Origin: Serratia fonticola | GTDB lineage: Bacteria > Pseudomonadota > Gammaproteobacteria > Enterobacterales > Enterobacteriaceae | Direction of reading: 5' to 3' | Length of the DNA: 64,000 nucleotides | Assembly (NCBI RefSeq): GCF_006715025.1 | Contig: NZ_VFMK01000001.1 | Coordinates: 3,286,001 to 3,350,000, forward strand | Part shown: one piece after another, positions 41,495-50,203 of the stretch | How positions within the stretch are numbered: position 1 is the first letter of the stretch | Layout: each line of letters opens with the position of its first letter | The notes under the pieces: model-generated | What the model was told of the DNA's origin: nothing | Seen by the model: only the letters and a program-made list of their open reading frames with translations | The model's database searches: none | Translations under genes and position numbers: made by a program

Positions 41495-42391
41495 TTAAGG
41501 TACGTCGTAACCCAGCGCGGCTTTACGAATGCGGAACCATTGCTGACGGTTTAATTGCAGCGATTGCGCCTTCAGCGCCGAGCGTACACGTTCAATCTTG
41601 CCGGAGCCAATGATAGGCAACGGTGCCGATGGCAGACGCATTACCCAGGCATAGACCACTTGCTCAATGGTGTCAGCCCCGATCTCTTCGGCGACGGTCT
41701 GCAGCTCATTACGCAACGGCTGGAACTCGGCATCACTGAATAACCGCCCGCCCCCCAGGCACGACCAGGCCATCGGCTTGATGCGCAATTGTTGACACTG
41801 ATCCAAGGTGCCGTCGAGGATAGCCGGTTGGTGAATAGGCGAAATTTCCACCTGATTGGTCACCAGCGAGAACGGCAGGCGTGATTGCAATAGGGTAAAC
41901 TGCGCTGGTGTAAAGTTCGAAACGCCAAAATGGCGCACCTTACCGCTCTTGTGCAGTGCGACAAAGGCCTCCGCCACTTCATCAGCATCCATCAACGGAT
42001 CGGGGCGATGGATCAGCAGTAAATCCAGATAATCAGTATGCAGATGAGACAATGACTGTTCTGCGCTGTGCAGGATATGCTCACGATCGGTAATGTAATG
42101 ACCGATCGGATTACCGGGCTTGGCCGTGGTCGCGATACCACACTTCGACACCAGCTCCATCCCTTGGCGAACCGAGGGTTTCAGCTTGATCGCCTCACCA
42201 AAAGCTTGTTCGCAAGCATAGCCACCATATATGTCGGCGTGATCCGCTGTCGTGACGCCCAGCTCAATGTGTTGCTCAATAAACGCCAGCAGTTGTTGTG
42301 AAGACATGCCCCACTCCATCAAACGCCAATAGCCGCAAATCATGCGTGAAAACTCTGGCCCCTGTGGTGACAGCTTAATACGATTCAGCAT
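41495..42391 (-). CDS. ydhF: Aldo/keto reductase YdhF
   Basis: A 298-residue (E. coli 298) NADPH-dependent aldo/keto reductase. The catalytic Asp-Tyr-Lys-His set is visible in TTADHADIYGGYACEQAFGE (Asp, Tyr), LVSKCGI (Lys) and LDLLLIHRPDPLM (His). HFGVSNFTPAQFTLL is a family strand. The physiological substrate is unknown. Same strand as ydhL, 107 bp downstream of it. Confidence 0.93.
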   Translation of the reverse strand: MLNRIKLSPQGPEFSRMICGYWRLMEWGMSSQQLLAFIEQHIELGVTTADHADIYGGYACEQAFGEAIKLKPSVRQGMELVSKCGIATTAKPGNPIGHYITDREHILHSAEQSLSHLHTDYLDLLLIHRPDPLMDADEVAEAFVALHKSGKVRHFGVSNFTPAQFTLLQSRLPFSLVTNQVEISPIHQPAILDGTLDQCQQLRIKPMAWSCLGGGRLFSDAEFQPLRNELQTVAEEIGADTIEQVVYAWVMRLPSAPLPIIGSGKIERVRSALKAQSLQLNRQQWFRIRKAALGYDVP

Positions 42392-42498
42392 TTTTAAACC
42401 TCATGACAGTATTTAGCGCCAGCATACACAAGCGCCTAAGAAGTGGGAAACAGCAAAACGACCTTTGCGTGCGGCAGATCGGGAAAAGAATAAAAAAA

Positions 42499-42738
42499 TT
42501 AAAAAAGTGAAGGTTGCTCAGGCGGGGGATCATCGGGCTGTTTTTGGGCTCGCTGCATACGCAGATAACGCTGACGGCACAGGCGCAAAACGTCTCTTTT
42601 TTGCGCATCGGTCATTTGCATCCAACCAAAGCGCTCCTCGCGGCTGCGCTGGCAGCCACGGCAAAAACCGCGCTCATCGGCCTGACAAATACCACGGCAC
42701 GGGCTGGGAATGTCAAAGAATTCGAGTTGCTGTGCCAC
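42499..42738 (-). CDS. ydhL: DUF1289 protein YdhL
   Basis: A 79-residue (E. coli 79) Cys-rich small protein: SPCRGICQADERGFCRGCQR carries four Cys as in the DUF1289 family, a probable zinc or Fe-S site. R-rich C-terminal half (RLCRQRYLRMQRAQK). Function unknown. Lies between ydhF and a LysR gene, as E. coli ydhL follows ydhF. Confidence 0.9.
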   Translation of the reverse strand: MAQQLEFFDIPSPCRGICQADERGFCRGCQRSREERFGWMQMTDAQKRDVLRLCRQRYLRMQRAQKQPDDPPPEQPSLF

Positions 42739-42759
42739 ACGTCCTCCTGCGTTATAAGG

Positions 42760-43689
42760 CTAATTGAAGACGTCATCGCCCGCAATGGCAAGTGGCTTTT
42801 CGGCATGACGGCGAAAATAGTCGCGCAGATAGTGCAAAGCCTGGCGCGTTTTTTCCGGTAGTGTCCGTTCCAGCGTCAAGGCATGAAGCCTGAAGGGGGC
42901 TGGCCGCCACTCGGGTAACAGGGTGATCAATTCACCCCGGCGGACCTCATCGGTAATCTCATACAGGGGCTGGCCGGAAATCCCCAGGCCGATGCGCGTA
43001 AAGGCTCGCATCACATTCATACTGCCGCTGACAATCTGCCCGGCCGCCAGCCGCAATTTGAATATTTCGCCCGATTGGTGATGCAGATCGAGATGAAAAC
43101 CTTGGCTACTGCCAGTGATCCAACGGTGCTGAACCAACTCTTGCGGGGTTTCAGGCACGCCATATTGGCTCAGGTAGCGAGGCGCAGCGCAGAGTACCAT
43201 CGGCCAGATCGTCAGCGGATGCGCTATCAGGTTGGTATCCGCCAATTGCGAATTAACCCGTAACGCAATATCTACACGCTGTTCGATCATATCCACAACC
43301 TGATCGTCCGCCAGAATACGCAGCGTCAGTTTAGGGTGCGCCAGTAACAACGGCGTCAACGCTTCTGCCAGCGGCCCTCCGCCAATGCCTACGGTCGTGG
43401 CAATACGTAATTCGCCCACCAGCGTGTCTCGCAATTCGGCAAGCCGTTGTTCTGCTCGGTGCGCCTCTTGCCGCATGGCTTCACACCCCGGATAAAACGC
43501 CTCTCCCGCTTCTGTCAGTGCCAGACGGCGCGTTGAACGGTGCAACAATGTCACGCCAAGCGCCTTCTCCAATGAACGTATGTGTTGGCTGACGGCGGAA
43601 GGTGTCATCCCTAACTGGCGCGCCGCCGCGATAAAGGATCCTTCGGCAACGACGGTAGCAAATACCGCCATTCGATTTAATTTATCCAT
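42760..43689 (-). CDS. LysR-family transcriptional regulator
   Basis: A 309-residue LysR regulator: N-terminal winged helix (LNRMAVFATVVAEGSFIAAA, then TPSAVSQHIRSLEKALGVTL) and a C-terminal effector domain. Divergent from the NAD(P)-binding protein gene, separated by about 140 bp, so it is inferred to regulate it. No equivalent sits between ydhL and nemR in E. coli as I recall, so this pair is an addition. Confidence 0.9.
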   Translation of the reverse strand: MDKLNRMAVFATVVAEGSFIAAARQLGMTPSAVSQHIRSLEKALGVTLLHRSTRRLALTEAGEAFYPGCEAMRQEAHRAEQRLAELRDTLVGELRIATTVGIGGGPLAEALTPLLLAHPKLTLRILADDQVVDMIEQRVDIALRVNSQLADTNLIAHPLTIWPMVLCAAPRYLSQYGVPETPQELVQHRWITGSSQGFHLDLHHQSGEIFKLRLAAGQIVSGSMNVMRAFTRIGLGISGQPLYEITDEVRRGELITLLPEWRPAPFRLHALTLERTLPEKTRQALHYLRDYFRRHAEKPLAIAGDDVFN

Positions 43690-43827
43690 GATTATGAAGT
43701 TTTACTTAATCAAGAAAGCATGAATATGACACTAATCAGATTCATTGTTAAGTACTACAGTATATCCAACACGCCGAGCCTGACAGGTACGGCAAACGCA
43801 CTGAAACCCGTTCACAGGAGTTCCCCG

Positions 43828-44469
43828 ATGAAAGCAGTTATTATTGGCGCAACCGGCTTTGTAGGCCGCCGCGTAGTGGATGAAGCCTTGGCCCGTGGCC
43901 TACACGTTACCGCTATCGCACGCCAGAAAAAGGATTTACCCGACAATGCTAATCTCACCGTTGCCTTAGGGGATGTCGCCGACACACAGTGGCTGGTGAA
44001 GCAGTTAACCGGTCAGGATGTGGTAATCAGTGCCTATAACCCCGGTTGGGGCGAGGACAACCTGTATGAAAAAACCGCCAAGGGAGCACAACAGATCCTG
44101 GATGCGGTAAAACAGGCAGGCGTTAAACGCCTACTGTATGTCGGGGGCGCAGGCAGCCTGGCAGTGGCTCCTGGCGTTGAGCTGGTAGATACTCCGCCGT
44201 TCCCGGAAAATATTCGCCCTGGCGCCAAAGCCGTACGCGATTTCCGTAACAAGTTGCAGCACGAAACGCAGTTGGATTGGACTTATCTTTCCCCTGCCGC
44301 ATTGCTGGAACCCGGCAAGCGCACCGGCCAGTTCCGTTTGGGTACCACGCAACTGTTAATGAATGGCGAAGCTCCGGCAAGTATTTCAGTCGAAGACCTC
44401 GCGGTTGCAATTATTGACGAAGTCGAAAAGCCCCAATTTATCAAGGCTCAATTTACCGCGGCCTATTAA
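43828..44469 (+). CDS. NAD(P)-binding Rossmann-fold protein (atypical SDR, NmrA/YwnB-like)
   Basis: A 213-residue protein with the nucleotide motif GATGFVGRRVVDEALARG at residues 8-25 (GxxGxxG) and a strand RLLYVGGAGSLAVAPGVEL near 95. No classic YxxxK catalytic pair is visible, as in atypical SDRs such as flavin reductases or redox sensors. The ATG at 43828 follows AGGAG; the longer frame from 43720 lies in the divergent promoter region. Probably under control of the divergent LysR protein. Substrate unknown. Confidence 0.82.
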   Translation: MKAVIIGATGFVGRRVVDEALARGLHVTAIARQKKDLPDNANLTVALGDVADTQWLVKQLTGQDVVISAYNPGWGEDNLYEKTAKGAQQILDAVKQAGVKRLLYVGGAGSLAVAPGVELVDTPPFPENIRPGAKAVRDFRNKLQHETQLDWTYLSPAALLEPGKRTGQFRLGTTQLLMNGEAPASISVEDLAVAIIDEVEKPQFIKAQFTAAY

Positions 44470-44528
44470 TCCCATCCGCGGCTGTATGCTCTACAGCCGC
44501 GTCTGTTCCGCCGTTGGGCGCCTGCTCG

Positions 44529-44545
44529 TCTAAGGTTATCTTAAG
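44529..44545 (+). promoter_or_regulatory. PmrA (BasR) box upstream of eptA
   Basis: TCTAAG and CTTAAG, five bases apart in direct repeat, match the PmrA consensus (C/T)TTAA(G/T)-N5-(C/T)TTAA(G/T) with one mismatch in the first half. The site lies 54 bp before the eptA ATG. PmrA/PmrB control of eptA (pmrC) is well established in Salmonella and E. coli. Confidence 0.6.
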
Positions 44546-44598
44546 TTTCATCATGTAAATTTCAACGCATTACACAATTGCAGGATTCAGATTTGGCA

Positions 44599-46248
44599 AT
44601 GCGTTTACGTCAATTATTCCAATGCAGCAGCTTGGATTTTATCCTGGCTTGTGCCTTCTTTTTCACCTTTTTTCAAAATGCACTATTTCTTCATCAGGCT
44701 TGGTCATATATCACCTTCGATAATGTCCACAGTGTGATTTTTGCTGCGACAATGCCCGTGGTCATTTTTTGTGCCCTGAATATCATTTTCAGCGTACTAA
44801 CCCTCCCATTATTACGTAAGCCGCTGATCATTCTGCTGTTGCTGGGGAGTGCTGCCGCTAACTACTTCATGTTCAGCTACGGCGTGGTGATCGACGGCAA
44901 TATGATGCAGAACGCCTTCGAAACCAACGCCCAGGAAACAACCGTGTTACTGACGCCGCGGCTGGCGCTCTGGCTGTTGTTATTGGGCGTGCTACCTTCG
45001 ATAGTGGTGTGTTTCCTGCAGATTAAGAAAACCCGTCCTTGGTGGTATATGTTCGGATTGCGGGCAGCCAACGTGATGTTTTCTGTCGTGGCTATCCTGC
45101 TGGTCGCAGCGTTTTTCTATAAAGATTACGCCTCGCTGATTCGTAATAACAAAAACGTGGTGAAAATGCTCACCCCCTCCAACTTTGTTGCCGGTACCCT
45201 TAAATTTGTTGAGCACCACTATTTCAGCCATAACCTGCCATTGGTCAAAATCGGTGAGGATGCGCATCCCGGTGCGGTGATTAGCCATCAGCCGAAGAAA
45301 ACCCTGGTGATCCTGGTGGTCGGAGAAACCGCACGCGCAGAAAATTTTTCGCTTGGCGGCTATCAACGGGAAACCAACCCGCGCCTCCAGCAGGAGAATA
45401 TCGTTTATTTCAAGCATGCCAGTTCCTGTGGTACCGAGACGGCCATCTCCGTACCCTGCATGTTTTCAAACATGCCACGCAACGATTACGACGCCACTTT
45501 AGCCACCCATCAGGAGGGAGTGCTGGATATTCTGGCTCATGCAGGGGTGAACCTGTTATGGCGGGACAATGACGGCGGCTGCAAAGGAGCCTGCGATCGC
45601 ATCCCGCATATTGATATGACCAAGTTGCAATTATCACAGTATTGTGAGGATGGGGTTTGCCTGGATAATGTACTGCTGCATAAGTTGGATGACTATATCA
45701 GCGGCCTGAAAGGTGATGGCGTGATCGTTCTGCATCAGATGGGCAGCCACGGTCCAGCCTATTACCGCCGAAGTAACGCAGAGTTCCGCAAATTTTCCCC
45801 CACCTGCGACAGCAGTCAGATCCAGGATTGCACGCATGAACAGTTAGTTAATAGCTACGACAATTCGTTGCTTTACACAGATGCGATGCTGGATAACACA
45901 ATCAAACTACTGCAGCAGTACAGTGACACATTCAATACCGCCATGATCTATCTTTCAGACCATGGTGAGTCACTGGGGGAAAATGGTCTTTACCTGCACG
46001 GCACGCCTTATCTTTTTGCCCCCTCGCAGCAGACGCATGTCCCTTTCCTGATATGGATGTCAGCGGATTATGAACGGAACTTCGGCATCGATCGCCAGTG
46101 CCTGCAATCATTGGCTGCAACGGATGCTGTTTCACAAGATAATTTGTTCCATACTTTGCTGGGTATGCTGGATGTTCAGACGCGGCAATATCAGTCCGGT
46201 CTGGATCTCCTGCAAGGCTGTCGCCGTACCACCAGCAGCAATACTTAA
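44599..46248 (+). CDS. eptA: Lipid A phosphoethanolamine transferase EptA
   Basis: Adds phosphoethanolamine to lipid A phosphates, lowering binding of polymyxin and other cationic peptides. Five N-terminal helices (to about residue 175) precede a periplasmic sulfatase-fold domain with the Thr nucleophile in SSCGTETAISVPCMFSNMPR, VVGETARAENFS, and metal residues in YLSDHGESLGENG. From the ATG at 44599 it has 549 residues (E. coli 547). TTG at 44593 or 44578 are alternative starts with the AGGA better placed. In E. coli eptA is with basRS; here it stands alone before nemR, behind a PmrA box. Confidence 0.92.
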   Translation: MRLRQLFQCSSLDFILACAFFFTFFQNALFLHQAWSYITFDNVHSVIFAATMPVVIFCALNIIFSVLTLPLLRKPLIILLLLGSAAANYFMFSYGVVIDGNMMQNAFETNAQETTVLLTPRLALWLLLLGVLPSIVVCFLQIKKTRPWWYMFGLRAANVMFSVVAILLVAAFFYKDYASLIRNNKNVVKMLTPSNFVAGTLKFVEHHYFSHNLPLVKIGEDAHPGAVISHQPKKTLVILVVGETARAENFSLGGYQRETNPRLQQENIVYFKHASSCGTETAISVPCMFSNMPRNDYDATLATHQEGVLDILAHAGVNLLWRDNDGGCKGACDRIPHIDMTKLQLSQYCEDGVCLDNVLLHKLDDYISGLKGDGVIVLHQMGSHGPAYYRRSNAEFRKFSPTCDSSQIQDCTHEQLVNSYDNSLLYTDAMLDNTIKLLQQYSDTFNTAMIYLSDHGESLGENGLYLHGTPYLFAPSQQTHVPFLIWMSADYERNFGIDRQCLQSLAATDAVSQDNLFHTLLGMLDVQTRQYQSGLDLLQGCRRTTSSNT

Positions 46249-46332
46249 CATTGCCCCCGCAATCGGGCACAATAGCTGCCGTAAATGGCCGGTGACAGTC
46301 TCTCACCGGCTTTTTTTATCGCATCCTTGACC

Positions 46333-46348
46333 TAGACCAATCGGTCTA
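46333..46348. promoter_or_regulatory. NemR box
   Basis: TAGACC-AATC-GGTCTA is a perfect 6-bp-arm palindrome that matches the described E. coli NemR operator. It lies 17 bp before the chosen nemR start and would mediate autorepression relieved by electrophiles and hypochlorous acid. Confidence 0.8.
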
Positions 46349-46365
46349 TTATGCTCATCACCATT

Positions 46366-46971
46366 ATGACAAAACATCCGCATTGCAACGGGGATACCCG
46401 AGAACATCTGCTCGCTACCGGCGAAACACTCAGCCTGCGCCTTGGCTTTACCGGCATGGGATTAAGCGAATTGTTGGCGACGGCAGGCGTACCTAAAGGA
46501 TCGTTTTACCATTACTTCCGTTCAAAGGAAGCCTTTGGCGAAGCGATGCTGCAACGCTATTTTGCTCAATATGATGAAGCCATGCGGGCGCTGTTTGCCG
46601 ATGACAAAAGCGATGCCCGTCATCAGTTATTAAGTTATTACGCGCAGGCGATCAGCTACCACTGCCGCAGTGAATGCCATAACGCCTGTCTGGCAGTGAA
46701 GCTTTCTGCTGAAGTCAGCGATCTGTCTGAACCGATGCGTCACGCGCTGGAAACAGGCACCGCACGCGTTATCGGTCATTTGCAGGATGCCATTGAGCGC
46801 GGCATACGTGAAGGTTCACTGGTAACCACCATGAGCCCAGCGGCAACGGCTGAAACGCTCTACTCGCTGTGGCTGGGCGCATCGCTGAGGGCCAAAATCC
46901 GGCATTCGGTTGCTCCACTCACCAACGCGTTGGAAAGTATCGAATTACTGTTGCGCCCTGCGCAGCCCTGA
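46366..46971 (+). CDS. nemR: TetR-family electrophile/chlorine sensor NemR
   Basis: A 201-residue (E. coli 199) repressor of the NemA/GloA detoxification genes. DTREHLLATGETLSLRLGFT and LSELLATAGVPKGSFYHYFR form the TetR DNA-binding domain and match E. coli NemR closely. The redox Cys of E. coli NemR (Cys106) has a counterpart in the Cys-containing stretch CRSECHNACLAVKLSAEV. The ATG at 46366 is preferred; one at 46351 would begin 2 bp after the operator. A strong operator lies upstream and nemA lies 81 bp downstream. Confidence 0.93.
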   Translation: MTKHPHCNGDTREHLLATGETLSLRLGFTGMGLSELLATAGVPKGSFYHYFRSKEAFGEAMLQRYFAQYDEAMRALFADDKSDARHQLLSYYAQAISYHCRSECHNACLAVKLSAEVSDLSEPMRHALETGTARVIGHLQDAIERGIREGSLVTTMSPAATAETLYSLWLGASLRAKIRHSVAPLTNALESIELLLRPAQP

Positions 46972-47052
46972 ACAATCCCATTTACCCGAAAGACAATGTA
47001 GCGTTACTGTTTATCATCACTAGTCGACTGGTCTATTAATATAGGATGCACT

Positions 47053-48159
47053 ATGAAGATTGAAAAGTTATTCTCACCAATTAAAGTGGGCCACCTCACC
47101 TTACCTAACCGCGTATTCATGGCTCCGCTGACCCGTCTGCGCAGTATTGAGCCCGGTGATATCCCTACGCCACTGATGGCGGAGTATTACGCACAGCGTG
47201 CCAGTGCAGGCTTACTGATTACCGAAGCGACCCAGATTTCTTTCCAGGCGAAAGGGTATGCCGGAGCGCCAGGGCTGCATACTCCTGAACAGATCGCCGC
47301 ATGGAAAAAAATCACTCAGGCCGTTCATGATAAACAAGGTCATATTGCCGTGCAGTTGTGGCATGTTGGTCGTATCTCCCATTCCAGCTTGCAGCCAGGC
47401 CAGCAGGCTCCGGTAGCCCCTTCGGCCATCAACGCCGATACGCGCACTACCGTGCGTGATGAAACCGGTGCCTGGGTGCGCGTTCCAACGTCTACCCCAC
47501 GCGCCCTGGAAACGTCTGAAATCCCAGGGATCGTTAACGATTTCCGCCAGGCAGCCGCCAACTCTCGTGAAGCCGGTTTTGACTTCATTGAACTGCACGC
47601 AGCACATGGCTATCTGTTGCACCAATTCATGTCACCAGCGTCTAACCAGCGTACCGATCAGTATGGTGGCAGCATTGAAAACCGCACCCGTCTGACGCTG
47701 GAAGTGGTTGATGCCAGCATCGCCGAAATCGGTGCCGATCATGTCGGTATCCGCATTTCACCGCTTGGCCCGTTCAACGGCCTGGATAACGGGGAAGATC
47801 AGGAAGAAGCTGCGCTGTATCTGATTGAAGAATTGAACAAACGCGGCATTGCCTATTTGCACATTTCTGAACCTGACTGGGCCGGCGGCAAACCTTATTC
47901 AACCGCCTTCCGTGATGCCGTTCGTGCACACTTCAAGGGGGTGATTATCGGCGCTGGTGCCTACACGGCAGAGAAAGCAGAAGATCTGATCGCCAAAGGC
48001 TTCATTGATGCCGTTGCCTTTGGCCGCAGCTACATCGCCAACCCGGATCTGGTGGAACGTTTCAAACAGCAAGCACCACTGAACGAACCCCATTCAGAGA
48101 CCTTCTATGGCGGTGGCGCTGCCGGATATACCGACTACCCTACATTGAATAATAATTAA
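47053..48159 (+). CDS. nemA: N-ethylmaleimide reductase NemA (Old Yellow Enzyme family)
   Basis: FMN-dependent reductase of unsaturated electrophiles. The 368 residues (E. coli 365) contain the OYE signatures VFMAPLTRLRSIEPGDIP, FIELHAAHGYLLHQFMSP (active-site His and Asn region) and VAFGRSYIANPDLVER. It follows nemR. A half NemR box (GGTCTA at 47030-47035) lies just before its start, so it may have direct NemR control besides read-through. Confidence 0.95.
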   Translation: MKIEKLFSPIKVGHLTLPNRVFMAPLTRLRSIEPGDIPTPLMAEYYAQRASAGLLITEATQISFQAKGYAGAPGLHTPEQIAAWKKITQAVHDKQGHIAVQLWHVGRISHSSLQPGQQAPVAPSAINADTRTTVRDETGAWVRVPTSTPRALETSEIPGIVNDFRQAAANSREAGFDFIELHAAHGYLLHQFMSPASNQRTDQYGGSIENRTRLTLEVVDASIAEIGADHVGIRISPLGPFNGLDNGEDQEEAALYLIEELNKRGIAYLHISEPDWAGGKPYSTAFRDAVRAHFKGVIIGAGAYTAEKAEDLIAKGFIDAVAFGRSYIANPDLVERFKQQAPLNEPHSETFYGGGAAGYTDYPTLNNN

Positions 48160-48187
48160 GCAATCGGTAAGGCAATTCACATAAATA

Positions 48188-48222
48188 AGCCAGCTGTCTT
48201 TCCCCACGGCTGGCTTTTCTTT
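48188..48222 (+). terminator. Terminator after nemA
   Basis: AGCCAGC (48188-48194) pairs with GCTGGCT (48209-48215), followed by TTTCTTTG. It separates nemA from gloA. Confidence 0.85.
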
Positions 48223-48497
48223 GTGTGGTTGTCGCCATAGCGTTCTATTTTTGAATGCATTTGCCCAGTTCTTTATCCCCTGTGCTGCACAGCGTTGTGA
48301 TATCAATAATAGAAGGCTCACTCAACCAACACTCTTCAGCCAATATTATCGGTTACACCGATAACAGGTTGTCAGTGCATGATTATTTGTGACGCTGTAA
48401 CGCAAGCCCACATTGAATTGCCTTATGCGACAGGGCTATACTGTTTGCCGCTTCAATCCACCTGCCGTTAGCCACGGCAATCCAATCAGAGGAAATT
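48223..48497. other. Gap between nemA terminator and gloA
   Basis: With the nemA terminator this makes a 338-bp gene-free interval. It must contain a gloA promoter, since read-through from nemA is blocked. TAACGGCAATCC and AGAGGAAATT precede the gloA start. I see no conserved RNA or operator here. Confidence 0.4.
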
Positions 48498-48905
48498 ATG
48501 CGCCTACTCCATACCATGCTCCGTGTCGGTGATCTGCAACGCTCAATCGACTTCTATACCAAGGTATTAGGCATGCGCTTGCTGCGTACCAGCGAAAACA
48601 CCGAGTATAAATACTCGCTGGCATTCGTTGGCTATACCGATGAAAGTGAAGGTTCAGTGATTGAGCTCACCTACAACTGGGGTGTCGACAGCTACGAAAT
48701 GGGTTCTGCCTTTGGTCACCTGGCGCTGGGCGTTGACGACGTTGCCGCCACCTGCGATAACATCCGTAATGCCGGGGGCAAAGTCACTCGTGAAGCAGGC
48801 CCGGTCAAGGGTGGTACCACCGTGATTGCGTTTGTCGAAGATCCTGATGGTTACAAGATTGAATTGATTGAGAACAAACATGCAGGCCATGGCCTCGGCA
48901 ACTGA
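48498..48905 (+). CDS. gloA: Glyoxalase I (lactoylglutathione lyase)
   Basis: Converts the methylglyoxal-glutathione hemithioacetal to S-lactoylglutathione using a metal (Ni in E. coli). The 135 residues equal E. coli GloA. Metal ligands are His5 (MRLLHTML), Glu56 (VIELTYNWG), His74 (GHLALGV) and Glu122 (YKIELIENK). It lies after nemA in the same direction but, unlike the close E. coli nemRA-gloA operon, 338 bp away with a terminator between. Confidence 0.96.
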   Translation: MRLLHTMLRVGDLQRSIDFYTKVLGMRLLRTSENTEYKYSLAFVGYTDESEGSVIELTYNWGVDSYEMGSAFGHLALGVDDVAATCDNIRNAGGKVTREAGPVKGGTTVIAFVEDPDGYKIELIENKHAGHGLGN

Positions 48906-48914
48906 GTTTTCTCC

Positions 48915-48933
48915 AGGGCGTGTCGCGCGCCCT
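48915..48933 (+). terminator. First of two similar hairpins after gloA
   Basis: AGGGCG (48915-48920) pairs with CGCCCT (48928-48933), followed by TCTG. It lies 9 bp after the gloA stop. Confidence 0.6.
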
Positions 48934-49015
48934 TCTGACTGTTGACATTATTCTCTGCTTTTATCTGTATCAAGAAAGATATTTTCAACAATTCAGGACC
49001 TTGACAGCAGACTCC

Positions 49016-49041
49016 AGGGCGCATTACGCGCCCTTCTTTTT
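49016..49041 (+). terminator. Second hairpin (strong terminator) before rnt
   Basis: AGGGCGC-ATTAC-GCGCCCT (49016-49034) followed by TCTTTTTAT. The hairpin and its CTCCAGGGCG lead-in repeat the first one about 100 bp upstream, suggesting a local duplication. Confidence 0.85.
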
Positions 49042-49108
49042 ATCTCCGCTGCACCAAGACAATAAATTTGTCATAATGCGCGCTGTATTCGATGAAGATA
49101 AGAAACTG

Positions 49109-49762
49109 ATGGCCGAAAAAAGTGATCTTAACGCCCTGAGTGGCCGTTTTCGCGGGTTTTATCCCGTTGTTATTGATGTGGAAACCGCCGGTTTTAATGC
49201 CCAGACCGACGCACTGCTGGAGATTGCCGCCGTCACGCTGAAAATGGATGAGAACGGTTGGTTACAGCAGGATGAAAAGCTGCATTTCCATGTGGAACCG
49301 TTCGAAGGAGCCAACCTACAGCCTGAAGCACTGGCTTTTAACGGTATTGATCCGCATAACCCGCTGCGAGGTGCAGTGAGTGAATATGATGCGTTACACG
49401 CGATTTTCAAAGCCGTGCGCAAAGGGATTAAAGACCAAGGTTGCAATCGCGCTATTATCGTGGCGCACAATGCCAACTTTGATCACAGCTTCCTGATGGC
49501 CGCCGCCGAGCGTGCCAGCCTGAAGCGTAACCCGTTCCATCCGTTCGCCACTTTTGATACCGCCGCGCTTAGCGGGTTGGTATTGGGGCAAACGGTGTTA
49601 GCCAAGGCTTGCATCGCCGCCGGTATGCCTTTTGACAGCAGCCAGGCACATTCGGCGCTCTACGATACCGAGCAGACCGCCCAGCTTTTCTGTGAGTTGG
49701 TAAACCGCTGGAAACGCCTGGGCGGTTGGCCGCTTACCGGTAGCCACAGCGACCGGACTTAA
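49109..49762 (+). CDS. rnt: Ribonuclease T
   Basis: 3'-5' exoribonuclease that trims tRNA and other stable RNA 3' ends. The 217 residues (E. coli 215) carry the DEDDh residues in PVVIDVETAGF (Asp, Glu), VAHNANFDHSFL (Asp) and SSQAHSALYDTEQTAQ (His, Asp). The start at 49109 (MAEKSDLNALSGRFRGFYPV) agrees with E. coli; an in-frame ATG at 48920 would run across two hairpins and is rejected. Confidence 0.95.
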   Translation: MAEKSDLNALSGRFRGFYPVVIDVETAGFNAQTDALLEIAAVTLKMDENGWLQQDEKLHFHVEPFEGANLQPEALAFNGIDPHNPLRGAVSEYDALHAIFKAVRKGIKDQGCNRAIIVAHNANFDHSFLMAAAERASLKRNPFHPFATFDTAALSGLVLGQTVLAKACIAAGMPFDSSQAHSALYDTEQTAQLFCELVNRWKRLGGWPLTGSHSDRT

Positions 49763-49858
49763 TCGCCCTACCCGATGGTTTGAAAGCCAACGAAGGTAAA
49801 AAAATCGGGCGGCACCTTTAACAGTGCCGCCCGATGTTGTGCAGAAAACCCATCGCCC

Positions 49859-50203
49859 TTATGGCTGTTGGTCTTCCTGCTCTTTATATTTCTCAGCGGT
49901 TTCTTTGATCAACTGCTGCAGTTCACCGCGCTGATACATCTCGATGATGATATCGCACCCTCCAACCAGTTCACCGTCTACCCATAACTGTGGGAACGTT
50001 GGCCAGTTAGCGTACTTTGGCAGCTCAGCACGGATATCCGGGTTCTGCAGAATATCAACGTAGGCAAAGCGTTCACCGCAGGCTGAAAGTGCCTGAACGG
50101 CTTGGGCAGAGAAGCCGCAGCTTGGCAATTTCGGTGAGCCTTTCATGTACAGCAGGATTGGGTTGGCAGAAATCTGCTGCTGAATTTTTTCAATCGTCGT
50201 CAT
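49859..50203 (-). CDS. grxD: Monothiol glutaredoxin GrxD
   Basis: A 114-residue (E. coli 115) monothiol glutaredoxin binding a shared 2Fe-2S cluster with glutathione, involved in Fe-S delivery. The active site is CGFS within MKGSPKLPSCGFSAQAVQAL, and WPTFPQLWVDGELVGGCDII holds the cis-Pro and glutathione contacts. The start at 50203 (MTTIEKIQQQ) has GAGGAAG upstream. It is convergent with rnt, as in E. coli. Confidence 0.96.
   Translation of the reverse strand: MTTIEKIQQQISANPILLYMKGSPKLPSCGFSAQAVQALSACGERFAYVDILQNPDIRAELPKYANWPTFPQLWVDGELVGGCDIIIEMYQRGELQQLIKETAEKYKEQEDQQP

Noticed and set aside
48920..49108. 63-residue N-terminal extension of RNase T
   Set aside because: It would be translated through two hairpins, one a strong terminator, and E. 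coli RNase T starts at the chosen site.
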